A program made the position numbers and the translations under genes. Shown here one piece after another: positions 8,171 through 19,823 of a stretch of DNA of 64,000 nucleotides. The notes under the pieces are model-generated. The model worked only from the letters and a program-made list of their open reading frames with translations, was not told the DNA's origin and made no database searches. This stretch comes from Rhodococcus sp. HNM0563 (GTDB lineage Bacteria > Actinomycetota > Actinomycetes > Mycobacteriales > Mycobacteriaceae): assembly GCF_012726195.1 (NCBI RefSeq), contig NZ_JAASAF010000006.1, positions 427,552-491,551 of the forward strand. The letters run 5' to 3'. Each line of letters starts with the position of its first letter. The first letter of the stretch is position 1.

Positions 8171-9594
8171 CAGTGCAGTTCCAACCTTCTGGACATATCG
8201 GAGGCGAAGACGTTGGTGGGGTCGACCGTGCGGCGCACCTTGAGCCACTCGTCGATCCTCGGGTACATCGAGTGGAAGGTTTCCGCGTCGGTCCGCGAAT
8301 CCTTTGCCGTGTAGAGGCGACCACCGAACTCGAGGACGCGCTTGTCGAGTTCGCGCACGAACTCGTTCAGGCCCGCCTTGATCGGGAAGTCGACGCAGAT
8401 GTTCCAGCCCTTCATGGGGAAACTCAGCGGCGCCTTGTTGCCCTCACCGAACAGCTTGAAGACGTTGAGGAACGAGTAGTGCCCCGACTTCTGGATGTCG
8501 ATGATGATCTTCTTGAACTCTTCGACGGCTTCGGTGGGGACCACGAACTGGTACTGGAGGAAACCCTTGGATCCGTAAGCGCGGTTCCACTCGCCGAACA
8601 GATCGAGCGGGTGATAGAACGCGGTCAGGTTCTGGATCTGGCCCGTTGCGTTCTTCGTCTTGCGGTAGTACAGCTCGCCGACGATCGAGAAGTCGAACTT
8701 GTTCGCCAGGCCGTTCGGGAACACGTCGGGAAGGGTGATCAGCGTCGGCGCGTCGAAGGCCAGCGGATTCTTCTGCAGTTTCTTCGGCAGCTGATCGAGT
8801 GTTGCTAGTGAGCCCCGTGACACAGCTCCGCGGCCCAGCTTCGGGGGCGCCGAGATCGCGTCGAACCAGGTGCTCGAGTAGTCGTACTTGTCCTCGGAGC
8901 CGTCGCTGTGCACGGCGATCGTCTCGTCGAGGGATTCGGTGCGCATGCTGTCGGCGATGAAGTACGCCGTCTCGGTGGGTGTCATCTCGATGGTCGCGCG
9001 CAGGATGATGCCCGTCAGACCCATACCGCCGACCGTGGCCCAGAACAGCTTGGAGTTGCGTCCCGTCGGGCCGCAGGTGCGGACCTGACCGTCTGCGGTG
9101 AGCAGGTCGAGGGAGCGCACGTGGTTGCCGAAGCTGCCCGCGCTGTGGTGGTTCTTGCCGTGGATGTCGGAGCCGATGGCACCGCCGATCGTCACCTGGC
9201 GGGTGCCGGGCAGGACCGGCACCCACAGGCCGAACGGCAGCGCCGCACGCATCAGCTGGTCGAGCGTCACACCGCCGTCCACCACGACCTTGCAGGACTC
9301 GCGGTCGACACTGTGGATCTTGTTCAGGGCCGTCATGTCGATGACGAGCCCACCCGCGTTCTGCGCGGGATCGCCGTAGGAGCGACCGAGACCGCGCGCG
9401 ATGACACCGCGGCGCAGGTGCGTCGGCTTCGACTCGTTCTGCTCCGCGACCTGCGCCACGGCCTTGGCGATCAGCTCGACGTCGGGTGTGGAGAGCACCT
9501 CGGCGGTGGTCGGCGCGGTGCGCCCCCATCCGGTCAGGGTGCGTGTCTGGGTGGGGAGAGGCTCGCTCGCCTGCTCTTCAGCTGTCGTAGACAT
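8170..9594 (-). CDS. dprE1: Decaprenylphospho-ribose oxidase DprE1
   Basis: A 474-residue FAD oxidase that oxidises decaprenylphosphoryl-ribose at C2'. FAD-binding features are [29 protein letters not shown] and [11 protein letters not shown] near the N-terminus. The cysteine that binds benzothiazinone drugs in mycobacteria is kept in GWNICVDFP, and the C-terminus is [11 protein letters not shown] chose the ATG at 9594 because TAGCCT lies 8 bases before it (leaderless); the frame is open to a start at 9675, which would add 27 residues with no homology. Confidence 0.95.
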   Translation of the reverse strand: MSTTAEEQASEPLPTQTRTLTGWGRTAPTTAEVLSTPDVELIAKAVAQVAEQNESKPTHLRRGVIARGLGRSYGDPAQNAGGLVIDMTALNKIHSVDRESCKVVVDGGVTLDQLMRAALPFGLWVPVLPGTRQVTIGGAIGSDIHGKNHHSAGSFGNHVRSLDLLTADGQVRTCGPTGRNSKLFWATVGGMGLTGIILRATIEMTPTETAYFIADSMRTESLDETIAVHSDGSEDKYDYSSTWFDAISAPPKLGRGAVSRGSLATLDQLPKKLQKNPLAFDAPTLITLPDVFPNGLANKFDFSIVGELYYRKTKNATGQIQNLTAFYHPLDLFGEWNRAYGSKGFLQYQFVVPTEAVEEFKKIIIDIQKSGHYSFLNVFKLFGEGNKAPLSFPMKGWNICVDFPIKAGLNEFVRELDKRVLEFGGRLYTAKDSRTDAETFHSMYPRIDEWLKVRRTVDPTNVFASDMSRRLELH

Positions 9595-9602
9595 CGAGGT
9601 AG

Positions 9603-9608
9603 AGGCTA
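9603..9608 (-). promoter_or_regulatory. -10 box of a leaderless promoter for dprE1
   Basis: TAGCCT on the minus strand lies 8 bases before the chosen ATG of dprE1, and no Shine-Dalgarno sequence is present. Confidence 0.45.
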
Positions 9609-9709
9609 CCCGCGTCAGCTCACTACCCGGCAAGATGCCGTAGGTCACTGGTTGCGTTTCGGTGAGAATCTCCATGTAGTGGCGGTGCGGATTGTGGCGC
9701 GGCGGACGC

Positions 9710-9715
9710 TACCCT
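9710..9715 (+). promoter_or_regulatory. -10 box of a leaderless promoter for the GtrA gene
   Basis: TACCCT is followed by 7 bases and the GTG start; there is no ribosome binding site. Confidence 0.45.
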
Positions 9716-9722
9716 CGACTCC

Positions 9723-10202
9723 GTGCCCGAACCCCACGACCACGTCCAGCCGCTGCCGGAACACCATGTTCCGCTCGCTCCCGAGCTGCCGCTGACCGAC
9801 TCGACCGCAGACGAAGCGCTCGACCTGAAGACGCAGCTGGTGCGGTTCGTGGTTACCGGAGGGCTGTCGGCCATCGTCGACTACGGCCTGTATGTGCTGC
9901 TCATGGCGCTCGGCGTCACCCGTGATATTGCGAAGGCGCTGTCCTTCATCGCGGGTACCACCACCGCGTACCTCATCAACCGGCGCTGGACCTTCCAGGC
10001 GCCGCCGAGCCGGTTGCGGTTCGCCGCTGTTGTGATCTTGTATGCGGTGACGTTCGCCGCCCAGGTCGGGATCAACCGGGTGCTCAACGAGTCGCTCGGT
10101 GACGATTGGTGGGTCACCCCGTTCGCCTTCGTGGTCGCCCAAGGTGTGGCGACGGTCATCAACTTCGTCGTGCAGAGGCTCGTCATCTTCCGGATCCGCT
10201 GA
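9723..10202 (+). CDS. GtrA-family membrane protein (Rv3789-like)
   Basis: A 159-residue protein. After a 35-residue polar leader come four membrane helices (QLVRFVVTGGLSAIVDYGLYVLL; IAKALSFIAGTTTAYLINRRW; LRFAAVVILYAVTFAAQVG; PFAFVVAQGVATVINFVVQRLVIF). The motifs FVVTGG and YLINRRWTF are typical of GtrA proteins. It is divergent from dprE1, the position of Rv3789 in mycobacteria. That homolog has been proposed to help decaprenylphosphoryl-arabinose reach the periplasm or to anchor AftA. The same role is likely here. Confidence 0.85.
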   Translation: MPEPHDHVQPLPEHHVPLAPELPLTDSTADEALDLKTQLVRFVVTGGLSAIVDYGLYVLLMALGVTRDIAKALSFIAGTTTAYLINRRWTFQAPPSRLRFAAVVILYAVTFAAQVGINRVLNESLGDDWWVTPFAFVVAQGVATVINFVVQRLVIFRIR

Positions 10203-10251
10203 AGATTTGGTGGCTTCTTGTCCGCTCAGCGAACCATTTCTCACCAAGGAT

Positions 10252-11127
10252 TCACCGGTGTCGTGACATCGCCGTCCGAATCTGGCGAAGTACACCTTCG
10301 GGATCCTGGGTCAGCGTGTGCCACGTGAATCGCAGGACGTGCCAGCCGGCGTTGACCAGGACATTCTGTCGTTCCGCGTCGCGCCGGTGCCGCTGCGCGT
10401 CGCGGTGCCAGGCCCAGCCGTCGATCTCGATGGCAACGCGCTCGGCGTCGAACACCACGTCGATTTCGTAACCGCAGCTCCTCGCGTGGGCACGCCACCC
10501 GATCAGGCCGGCAGTCCGTAGAAGACGATGCAGGATCCGTTCGGCTTCCGAATGTCCGCCATCGCCGGCGGACCACAGTAGCCGTGCTGCAGCACGTGCC
10601 CCGTGCCGTCCCGAGTTTCTGAGATGCACCCGCTGGAGGACCTCGAGCGACGTGTGGCGCTGCAGCGCACGGTCCATGAGCACGGATCCGTTCGGTAACT
10701 CGACTGCAGCCTCGAGAACGGTCAGCGGTAGGGCAGTGACGGGCAGGCTGCGGACTACAACTGTGTCTTTCCAGTGCAGGTCACGGCGCCGAAGGCGAAC
10801 TTCATGTCTTTGCGGAAGCGCTCGACGATGAGTCACCGTGACGTAGTGGTGGCCGGGTGGACGATCGAGAAGTCCGTGCCACCACGCGGCACTCGGACCC
10901 CAAGCAACAGCATCCCGCCCTGCGCAGTACACCGCCGCGCGAAGGCTCACGCTTTCGGTGTGTTCGCGGTCGGCGCGCAGGTATATGCCGGGTGCGAGGG
11001 TGGACCACTCGCCGGACCGGACCTGCCGGGTCACAGTCGACGAGCTCATACCGCATTCGAGGGCTTGCGCGCGTGTGATGATCCCGTCTTGGCGAGACAT
11101 GATCGCGTGGATCGCTTTACGGCTCAT
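10252..11127 (-). CDS. AbiEi-like winged-helix/DUF559 (Vsr-fold) protein
   Basis: A 291-residue protein when started at MSRKAIHAIMSRQ. Residues 1-60 resemble the AbiEi antitoxin winged helix (IITRAQALECGMSSSTVTRQVRSGEW). The last ~80 residues are a DUF559 endonuclease-fold domain: SEAERILHRLLRTAGL, then YEIDVVFDAERVAIEIDGWAWH with the acidic pair, and a final NVLVNAGWHVLRFTW. Such proteins are common single genes in actinobacterial genomes; no toxin partner is adjacent. The active-site pattern (D...E.D) looks complete, so nuclease activity is possible. It converges on the GtrA gene. Confidence 0.75.
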   Translation of the reverse strand: MSRKAIHAIMSRQDGIITRAQALECGMSSSTVTRQVRSGEWSTLAPGIYLRADREHTESVSLRAAVYCAGRDAVAWGPSAAWWHGLLDRPPGHHYVTVTHRRALPQRHEVRLRRRDLHWKDTVVVRSLPVTALPLTVLEAAVELPNGSVLMDRALQRHTSLEVLQRVHLRNSGRHGARAAARLLWSAGDGGHSEAERILHRLLRTAGLIGWRAHARSCGYEIDVVFDAERVAIEIDGWAWHRDAQRHRRDAERQNVLVNAGWHVLRFTWHTLTQDPEGVLRQIRTAMSRHR

Positions 11128-11223
11128 ATTTCGTTCGACGCAGCATCGCTCGAAGCGGTTCCGCTGGTACGCAACGTTGGTGAGATATTGCCCGGAATAC
11201 GGACAAGAATCCACCAAAGTCGA

Positions 11224-13726
<2,503 letters not shown>

Positions 13727-13873
13727 GGGCGGTGCCCGTCAGGACGCAAAAAGTGCATTTCCCGCGATCCTCACCAATCGGTCGCAACTCTCACGTGATC
13801 GGCGAACGGCGGCGTTCCCGCTGATAATGTCGCATCCGGACCAACAGGATCGAGGAGATCGGGGAGTTACTCG

Positions 13874-15778
13874 ATGGAGCAGGCACCTGCCGGCGACACG
13901 ACAACTGACGGCAGCAACGTCGACGCGCTGGAGGAGGCCCTCATCGAGCCCGCACGTCGTGATCGGCTGATCGTTCAACGCGGACTGTTCGGGTCGCTCT
14001 CGCCGCGCGTACCCGAGAAGATGTACGTGGTCACCAAGGGCGACGCGGCCGCCGACCGGCACGGGCTCCAGCTCGCCGAGGGCGCGACCGCCCACACCAA
14101 CACCTACTTCGGCCGGTTCGCCGCGACCTTCTGGCAGCGCTGGACCGACGTGAAGACGGTGAACCTGCAGCTCACCTACGCCTCGTCGGGTAGCGCGGCG
14201 TTCACCGTGTGGGCGTCCGACGCCCGTGGCCGTGAGCGCATCGTCACCACCTCGAAGGTCTCGGGTTCGGGCGACCTCGATCTCGAGCTTCCCATCGAGC
14301 GATTCGTCGACGGCGGCGCGATGTGGTTCTCCGTGGAGTCCAGCAACGGCTCGCTGCTCATTTCCGACGCGCGCTGGACCGTCGCCGCTCCCGAGCACCT
14401 GCGACCGGCCGCCGTCGTCATCTGTACGTTCAACCGCGCCGACGACTGCACCGTCACGGTCGGCACCCTCGCCTCCGACGACGATGCGATGGCCGACATC
14501 GACGCGGTGTGCATCGTCGACCAGGGCACCGACCAGGTGCGTTCGCGTCCCTCGTTCGCGGAGGTCGAAGAGAAGCTCGGCAAGAAGCTGATCTACCTCA
14601 CGCAGCCGAACCTCGGTGGCGCGGGCGGATTCTCCCGCGGCATGTACGAGATCACCGGCTCGCCGAACTCGGCGCACGCCAACGTGATCGTCATGGACGA
14701 CGACATCCTGTGCGAGCCGGAATCCGTGCTGCGACTCAACGCGTTCGCGAACATGACGGTGCAGCCCACGATCGTCGGCGCCCAGATGCTGTCGCTGAGC
14801 AACCCGCAGATCCTGCATGTCAGTGCCGAGCGTGAGGTGCTCGACGAGATCACTGCGGGTGAGCTCACCCCCGGTGCGAAGATGGGCATCGATCTCATCA
14901 AGAAGAAGCAGGATCCCCGCTTCGACGCAGGCTGGAACGGCTGGTGGACGTGCCTGCTGCCCGCCGAGATCATCGCCGAGTGTGGCCTGCCGATTCCGCT
15001 GTTCTTCCAGTGGGACGACATCGAGTACGGGATCCGAGCCCGCTTCGCCGGGCATCCCACCGTCACGCTGCCCAACGCGGGTGTGTGGCACGCCGATTTC
15101 CACCTCAAGGACTACGACGACTGGGCGCGGTACTTCAGCATCCGCAACGGTCTCGTCGTATCGGCGCTGTACGGCCGGTTCGACGGCAACGACATCTCGA
15201 AGTATCTGTTCCGCAAGATCAGCGAGCTGATCGTGTCGATGCAGTACGGCTTGGCCGCGACCTTCATCAAAGCCGCCGAGGACTTCCTCGCGGGGCCCGA
15301 CTTCCTCTACGACGGAGGGCAGTCTGTGCTGAAGGAGCTGCGCGAACTTCGCGACCGCTATCCCGAGACGAAGCCGCTGCCCGCGTCGCAGGTGGGCAAG
15401 GAGTCGGATCCACATACCCAGATGAAGGTGTGGGACTTCGAGCCCGACAAGAAGCGTGAGGGGCTCGTCCTCGTGAAGCGTGCGGTGCAGCAGTTCCGGG
15501 GTAAGGTCGACCGCCGTCAGGTCACAGTGCCTGCGCACTTCGCGAACTGGTGGCACGTGTCGTTGTTCGACACCGCCGTGGTCACCGACGCGTCGCAGAA
15601 TGCGGTGCGGGTGCGCCGCCGCGACAAGGACATCGCCGTCGCACTCGCGAAGCATGCCGCGAAGGTGTGCTGGCAGCTCCGCAAGGAAGCGCCGCAGATG
15701 AAGAAGACGTGGCACGACGCCATGCCCAAGCTGACCAGCCGTGAGAATTGGGCGCGCCTCTACGGCATCGGCGAGTAG
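13874..15778 (+). CDS. glfT2: Bifunctional galactofuranosyltransferase GlfT2
   Basis: A 634-residue GT2 enzyme that polymerises galactan with alternating beta-1,5 and beta-1,6 links from UDP-galactofuranose on the cytoplasmic side. An N-terminal beta-sandwich (~30-165) is followed by the GT-A domain: VVICTFNRADD, NLGGAGGFSRGMYE, and the metal-binding MDDD with D275-D277. WDDIEYGIR and WHADFHLKDYDDW match catalytic and acceptor motifs of mycobacterial GlfT2 (637 aa). The ATG has GGGGAG 8 bases before it. A GT-C gene follows after 6 bp. Confidence 0.95.
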   Translation: MEQAPAGDTTTDGSNVDALEEALIEPARRDRLIVQRGLFGSLSPRVPEKMYVVTKGDAAADRHGLQLAEGATAHTNTYFGRFAATFWQRWTDVKTVNLQLTYASSGSAAFTVWASDARGRERIVTTSKVSGSGDLDLELPIERFVDGGAMWFSVESSNGSLLISDARWTVAAPEHLRPAAVVICTFNRADDCTVTVGTLASDDDAMADIDAVCIVDQGTDQVRSRPSFAEVEEKLGKKLIYLTQPNLGGAGGFSRGMYEITGSPNSAHANVIVMDDDILCEPESVLRLNAFANMTVQPTIVGAQMLSLSNPQILHVSAEREVLDEITAGELTPGAKMGIDLIKKKQDPRFDAGWNGWWTCLLPAEIIAECGLPIPLFFQWDDIEYGIRARFAGHPTVTLPNAGVWHADFHLKDYDDWARYFSIRNGLVVSALYGRFDGNDISKYLFRKISELIVSMQYGLAATFIKAAEDFLAGPDFLYDGGQSVLKELRELRDRYPETKPLPASQVGKESDPHTQMKVWDFEPDKKREGLVLVKRAVQQFRGKVDRRQVTVPAHFANWWHVSLFDTAVVTDASQNAVRVRRRDKDIAVALAKHAAKVCWQLRKEAPQMKKTWHDAMPKLTSRENWARLYGIGE

Positions 15779-15784
15779 TAGCAC

Positions 15785-17290
15785 GTGAGGGCATGGCCGC
15801 TTCCCTTGATCGTCGGGGGAGCGGCCGTGTTCGTAGGTGCGGCTTTTTCGTGGGTTCCGTCGTTCTGGTGGGACGAGGCCGCCACTGTCTCGGCGGCGAA
15901 TCGTCCCCTCGGGGCGCTCCTCGAACTGCACGCCCAGCGCGATGCTGTGCACGGGCTGCACAACCTGCTTCTGCACTGGTGGTTCTCGCTGGTGGGAATC
16001 AGTGAGTTCACCGCCCGGATCCCAGGTGCGGTGGCGCTCGGGGTCGGCGCGGCCGCAATCACCGCGACCGGACACAAGCTCGGCGGGGCACGAGTCGCTG
16101 TCGCGTCGGGTGTGTTGTTCGCGATCACACCGCGGGTGACGTGGGCAGCGACCGAAGCGCGCTCCTATGCTTTCGCGATCGCAGGGGCAGCGCTGTTGAC
16201 CCTGCTGCTGGTGAAGGCCCTGACCGCGGGCCACGCACGTTGGTGGGTGGCGTACGCTCTGCTGGCTGCGGTTTCGACGGTGCTGTTCGTCTACTCCGCG
16301 ACAGTGGTCCTCGCGCACGCGGTGACAGTCCTGTTGCTCTCGCGTGATCGTGTGAGGTTCGCCGTCGCAGCGGTGGCCGGAGCGTCGCTGTCGGCGCCGT
16401 TCATGATGCTGGCGTCGACCCAGATACAGCAGGTGTCGTGGATCCCGCCGCTCGACGCCACTGTGGTGCGCACGATCCTGGTCGACCAGTGGTTCCCGCA
16501 AGCTCCCTGGGCGGCGGGACTGTGCGCGGTGACCGTCGTCGCGGGTGCGGTCGTTGCGATGCGGATCGGCGTGACACCGGGGGAGCGGATGCTGCTGGCG
16601 GTGGCGCTCCCTGGATTCGCCGTGCCGATGACGGTGCTGCTCGTGAGTTCGCTGGTCTCGCGCAATCTGTATCTCGACCGGTACCTGTCGTTCACGGTGC
16701 CTGCGATGGTGCTGCTGGTGGGCTGGGCGCTGGCTCGGGTCGCGACTCGGTGGTGGACGATGCTCGTCGTGTTCGTCGCGCTGGCTGTGGCAGTGTCCCC
16801 GGCCTACATCGCGCAGCGTCAGCCGTTCGGGAAGGCAGGCGGGATGGATTACAGCGCGGTCGCCGACCGGCTCATCGAGGTGTCGGAAGCAGGCGACTGC
16901 GTCGCATTCGAGCCGACCATCTCGTGGGCACCGACCTCCCCGCGAGCGGTCATGGATGCGCGGCCGGATTCGGTGGTGGGTCTCGATGATGTCGGGCTCG
17001 GGCGCAGCGCGGCCGAGCGAACTCAACTGTGGTCGAGTGATGCGGCGCCATCCGAATCGGCCGTTCGTGCGGCCGCCCGGTGCACGGTGCTGTGGGTGAT
17101 CGCGGATCGTGAGCGCGATACCCCCTGGAAGCTGTGGCATCCCAACAATGTGTGGTGGCGATTCGAGCCGTATCGATTCACCGACACGGAGACCTTCCAC
17201 GAACTGGCCGCGGCGGGATTCGAGATCACCGACCACGCCGCGGTCCACCGGTTGCAGCTGATCAGGCTGCAGCTCGGTCAGACCCAGTAG
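15785..17290 (+). CDS. GT-C family membrane glycosyltransferase (GT39/ArnT-like)
   Basis: A 501-residue polytopic protein with ~10-11 membrane helices over residues 5-345. It carries the GT-C acidic motif early in the first outer loop (SFWWDEAATVSAANR), as in polyprenyl-phosphate-sugar-dependent mannosyl- and arabinosyltransferases. The last ~150 residues are soluble. It is likely co-transcribed with glfT2, 6 bp upstream, so an envelope polysaccharide or glycolipid is the likely acceptor. Donor and acceptor cannot be assigned from sequence. Its 3' end overlaps wzm by 13 bp in convergent orientation. Confidence 0.75.
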   Translation: MRAWPLPLIVGGAAVFVGAAFSWVPSFWWDEAATVSAANRPLGALLELHAQRDAVHGLHNLLLHWWFSLVGISEFTARIPGAVALGVGAAAITATGHKLGGARVAVASGVLFAITPRVTWAATEARSYAFAIAGAALLTLLLVKALTAGHARWWVAYALLAAVSTVLFVYSATVVLAHAVTVLLLSRDRVRFAVAAVAGASLSAPFMMLASTQIQQVSWIPPLDATVVRTILVDQWFPQAPWAAGLCAVTVVAGAVVAMRIGVTPGERMLLAVALPGFAVPMTVLLVSSLVSRNLYLDRYLSFTVPAMVLLVGWALARVATRWWTMLVVFVALAVAVSPAYIAQRQPFGKAGGMDYSAVADRLIEVSEAGDCVAFEPTISWAPTSPRAVMDARPDSVVGLDDVGLGRSAAERTQLWSSDAAPSESAVRAAARCTVLWVIADRERDTPWKLWHPNNVWWRFEPYRFTDTETFHELAAAGFEITDHAAVHRLQLIRLQLGQTQ

Positions 17291-18126
17291 GCGACGCGAG
17301 CGCGGTAGTTGCGCATCGCGAGCAGGGCCAGTCCCCAGCCGAGCACGGTGATCACGAGGACGATGACCCAGTGGTAGAGCTGCTGGTCGCCGCCGAGCAG
17401 CGGGGTGCGGACGATGTCGAGGAAGTGGTAGAGGGGATTGATCTCGGCGATCTTCGCCCGGCCTTCGTTGCCTGTGCCGACGAGGGTCTGCTCCGTCCAG
17501 ATGATCGGTGTCATGAAGAAAAGCAGCTGGACGATGCTGCCGAGCAGCGGCGCGATATCGCGGTAGCGGGTCGAGAGAATGCCGAACACCAGTGAGACCC
17601 ACACCGCGTTGATGGCGATCAATGCCAGCGCGGGAATCGCCGCGAGGGCGGTCCAATGCAGCGGCTGCGGAAACACGATGAGAATGCCCACGTAGATCAC
17701 GATGTTGTGCGCGAACAAGATCATCTGTCGCCACACCAGGCGATACACATGCACGCTCAGTGGCGTCGGCAACTGTTTGATCAGGCCCTCATTGGACATG
17801 AACACGTCGGCGCCCTCGAGGATCGAACCGCTGATCAGGTTCCAGATGATGAAGCCGAGGGCCACATACGGCAGGAACGTGGGTACATCGAGGTTGAACA
17901 GTGTGCCGTACAGCACGCCCATCGCGATCGCGGAGACGCCCGTTGCGATGGTGATCCAGAACGGGCCGAGCACCGAGCGCCGGTACCGCTGTTTGATGTC
18001 CTGCCATCCGAGGTGGAACCACAGCTCACGATGCGCGAACCCATCGCGGAGGTCCTCGAATGCACGCTTGAATGTGCGGGAGGACGATTCGATCGGCTCG
18101 TCATCGACGGTGAGGGCATCAGACAC
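17278..18126 (-). CDS. wzm: Galactan ABC exporter permease (Wzm/RfbD)
   Basis: A 282-residue ABC-2-type permease that, with Wzt, is expected to move lipid-linked galactan across the membrane. Features are the amphipathic N-terminus (RELWFHLGWQDIKQRYRRSVLGPFW) and six helices, with the polysaccharide-exporter motif FFMTPIIWTEQTL and INPLYHFLDIVRTPLL. The GTG at 18126 follows TAGGCT by 8 bases; an ATG at 18156 is possible but would lie upstream of that promoter element. In mycobacteria wzm lies beside glfT1 and wzt; here they are 8.6 kb away. Confidence 0.9.
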   Translation of the reverse strand: MSDALTVDDEPIESSSRTFKRAFEDLRDGFAHRELWFHLGWQDIKQRYRRSVLGPFWITIATGVSAIAMGVLYGTLFNLDVPTFLPYVALGFIIWNLISGSILEGADVFMSNEGLIKQLPTPLSVHVYRLVWRQMILFAHNIVIYVGILIVFPQPLHWTALAAIPALALIAINAVWVSLVFGILSTRYRDIAPLLGSIVQLLFFMTPIIWTEQTLVGTGNEGRAKIAEINPLYHFLDIVRTPLLGGDQQLYHWVIVLVITVLGWGLALLAMRNYRARVAYWV

Positions 18127-18134
18127 GGGTCCCG

Positions 18135-18140
18135 AGCCTA
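18135..18140 (-). promoter_or_regulatory. -10 box of a leaderless promoter for wzm
   Basis: TAGGCT precedes the GTG of wzm by 8 bases; the surrounding bases are nearly identical to those before aftA, which hints at co-regulation. Confidence 0.45.
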
Positions 18141-18186
18141 CCCGCGTCGAAAACATGCCTATTGCGGTGTGGTGGTCGGCGTCTGT

Positions 18187-18594
18187 TCACAGCCCCCAGG
18201 TGTGACGTCCCAGCACGCGGCGCTCGTAGTTGTAGATGTTGACGCGGCTCGCGATGAAGAAGGCGAATCCGAAGGTCACGATTCGGTCGATGCTGGGCGG
18301 CAGGTCCAGGATCAGGCTGACGAACCCGATGGCGATGCCGAGTCCCACCAACACCAGGGCTTTCCGCCACAAGCGCAGATACAGCAGGTAGAAGACACCG
18401 AAGACCGCTCCGAGCCAGTTGAAGTTCAGCTTCATCCGCTTGCCGAACGACAACTGCCGGAATGCGGCGGTGTAGGCCGGTGAAGTCTTGATTGCGCCCG
18501 GTGTGCCGTTCCTGTCGAAGAACTCGAACCGGTACCGCCACGTGTTGCTCAGGCCCTCGTACTTCTCGGTGCCGTGCGTGCTGATATCCGTCAT
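18187..18594 (-). CDS. DUF2628-type small membrane protein
   Basis: A 135-residue protein with a run of G residues as ribosome binding site before its ATG. A polar N-terminal half contains AFRQLSFGKRMKLNFNWLGAVFG and leads into two or three hydrophobic helices (FGVFYLLYLRLWRKALVLVGLGIAIGF; IVTFGFAFFIASRVNIYNYERRVLG). This is the DUF2628 pattern. Function unknown. It lies 60 bp upstream of wzm on the same strand. Confidence 0.7.
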   Translation of the reverse strand: MTDISTHGTEKYEGLSNTWRYRFEFFDRNGTPGAIKTSPAYTAAFRQLSFGKRMKLNFNWLGAVFGVFYLLYLRLWRKALVLVGLGIAIGFVSLILDLPPSIDRIVTFGFAFFIASRVNIYNYERRVLGRHTWGL

Positions 18595-18639
18595 GATCCC
18601 CCCGGATGTTCGACCGTTCCCCCTGAACGGTTCAACGCA

Positions 18640-19746
18640 TTATGCACGATGGTCCCTCAGTAGCTGCGCGAGTCTCCGGAGCCCGCGTTCGGTGGCGTCC
18701 GCGTCGGCGTGGCTGAAGTTCAGCCGCATGGTGCCGAGCTGCGGACGATCGGGGAAGAACTCCTCGCCCGGCATGAACGCGACACCGCGATCGATCGCCG
18801 TGTGGAGCAGAGTTCGCGTGTCGAGCGGCCGAGTGAGGCGGAGCCAGAAGAACAGCCCGCCTGCTGGGGCCTGCCACTCGGCGAGCCCACCGAGGTGACG
18901 GTGCAGTGCCTCGTCGAAACCATCGCGGCGCTTTCGGTAGAACGACGCGAGATCCTCGAGGCGGTTCGACCAGCTCGGGTCGGTGACGGCGCTCAGCACG
19001 AGTCGCTGCGACAAGGTGGAGCTGTGCAGGTCGACGGCCTGCTTGAGCATCACCAGGTGCGGGAACAGGTCCTCGGACGCTGCGAGGAAACCGAGGCGAA
19101 GCCCAGGTGCGAATGTCTTGGAGAACGAACCCTGATACACCCATGATCCGCCGCCCATGCGGGCCGCGACGGGCACTCGGTCGCACGGTTCGTACGTGAG
19201 CTCGCGGTACGGGTCGTCCTCGAACAGCGTTGTGCCGCTGTCCAGGCAGGCGCGGGCGAGGCTGTCACGCTCGTCGCGTGTCGCGCACCTTCCGGTGGGG
19301 TTCGCGAAGGTAGGCACGACGTAGGCGAGGGGCGCGGTCGGTGCGCGGTCCCAGCCGAGGTTCGTGAAGTCGGCGCCGTAGAGGCGGAAGACCTGCAGTG
19401 CCGCGAGGTAGGTGGGGGATTCGACCGCCACGGGCGTGCCGGGGTCGATGAACAGCTTCGAGACGAGGTCGATGCCCTGCTGACTGCCGGACAGGATCAT
19501 CACGCGCTCGGTGGGTGCGTCGAGGCCGAGCGCGCGTAGTTGCTCGGACACGGCGGCCCGCAGTTCCGGGTCGCCTTCGCTCGGTCCGTACTGGAGTAGG
19601 GCGGGGTCGTCGGAGTGGGCCAGGTGCGGAAGGGTTTCCGATGCGGGGAGCCCGCCCGCGAACGACACCATGCCCGGCCGGTCGATGACGGAGAGAATTT
19701 CGCGGATCGGTGATGGGCGAAGCGAAGCGATGCGTTGGGAGAGCAT
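18640..19746 (-). CDS. PLP-dependent aminotransferase, class I/II (LysN/MocR-like)
   Basis: A 368-residue fold-type I aminotransferase. It starts with SFAGGLPASETLP and has YGPSEGDPELRAAV, GSQQGIDLVSKLFIDPG, VPTFANPTGR, EDDPYRELTYE and the PLP lysine in GSFSKTFAPGLRLG. The motifs match 2-aminoadipate/branched or aromatic transaminases of the MocR C-terminal type, but the N-terminal DNA-binding domain of MocR is absent. It is divergent from a MarR gene with 47 bp between starts, and two operator-like repeats lie there, so it is probably the regulator's target. Confidence 0.85.
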   Translation of the reverse strand: MLSQRIASLRPSPIREILSVIDRPGMVSFAGGLPASETLPHLAHSDDPALLQYGPSEGDPELRAAVSEQLRALGLDAPTERVMILSGSQQGIDLVSKLFIDPGTPVAVESPTYLAALQVFRLYGADFTNLGWDRAPTAPLAYVVPTFANPTGRCATRDERDSLARACLDSGTTLFEDDPYRELTYEPCDRVPVAARMGGGSWVYQGSFSKTFAPGLRLGFLAASEDLFPHLVMLKQAVDLHSSTLSQRLVLSAVTDPSWSNRLEDLASFYRKRRDGFDEALHRHLGGLAEWQAPAGGLFFWLRLTRPLDTRTLLHTAIDRGVAFMPGEEFFPDRPQLGTMRLNFSHADADATERGLRRLAQLLRDHRA

Positions 19747-19766
19747 GGGCGATTCCCATCAAATAG

Positions 19767-19823
19767 GTCAATGTTGTTGACGTACTCTAGGGCATGAGTG
19801 AGAATAAGGTCAACGTGTTTGAC
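19767..19823. promoter_or_regulatory. Two copies of GTCAA-N5-TTGAC, candidate MarR operator
   Basis: The inverted repeat GTCAA-TGTTG-TTGAC lies at 19767-19781 in the gap between the aminotransferase and MarR genes. A second copy, GTCAA-CGTGT-TTGAC, lies at 19809-19823 inside codons 6-10 of the MarR gene, with one extra matching pair on each side (GGTCAA/TTGACC). Starts are 42 bp apart, four helical turns. The first copy overlaps the region where both divergent promoters must lie. Confidence 0.6.

Noticed and set aside
13739..17734. An open frame of 1,331 codons on the minus strand
   Set aside because: It is antisense to glfT2 and the GT-C gene, whose protein motifs are unmistakable. Its translation is Arg/His-rich low-complexity sequence, typical of GC-rich shadow frames.
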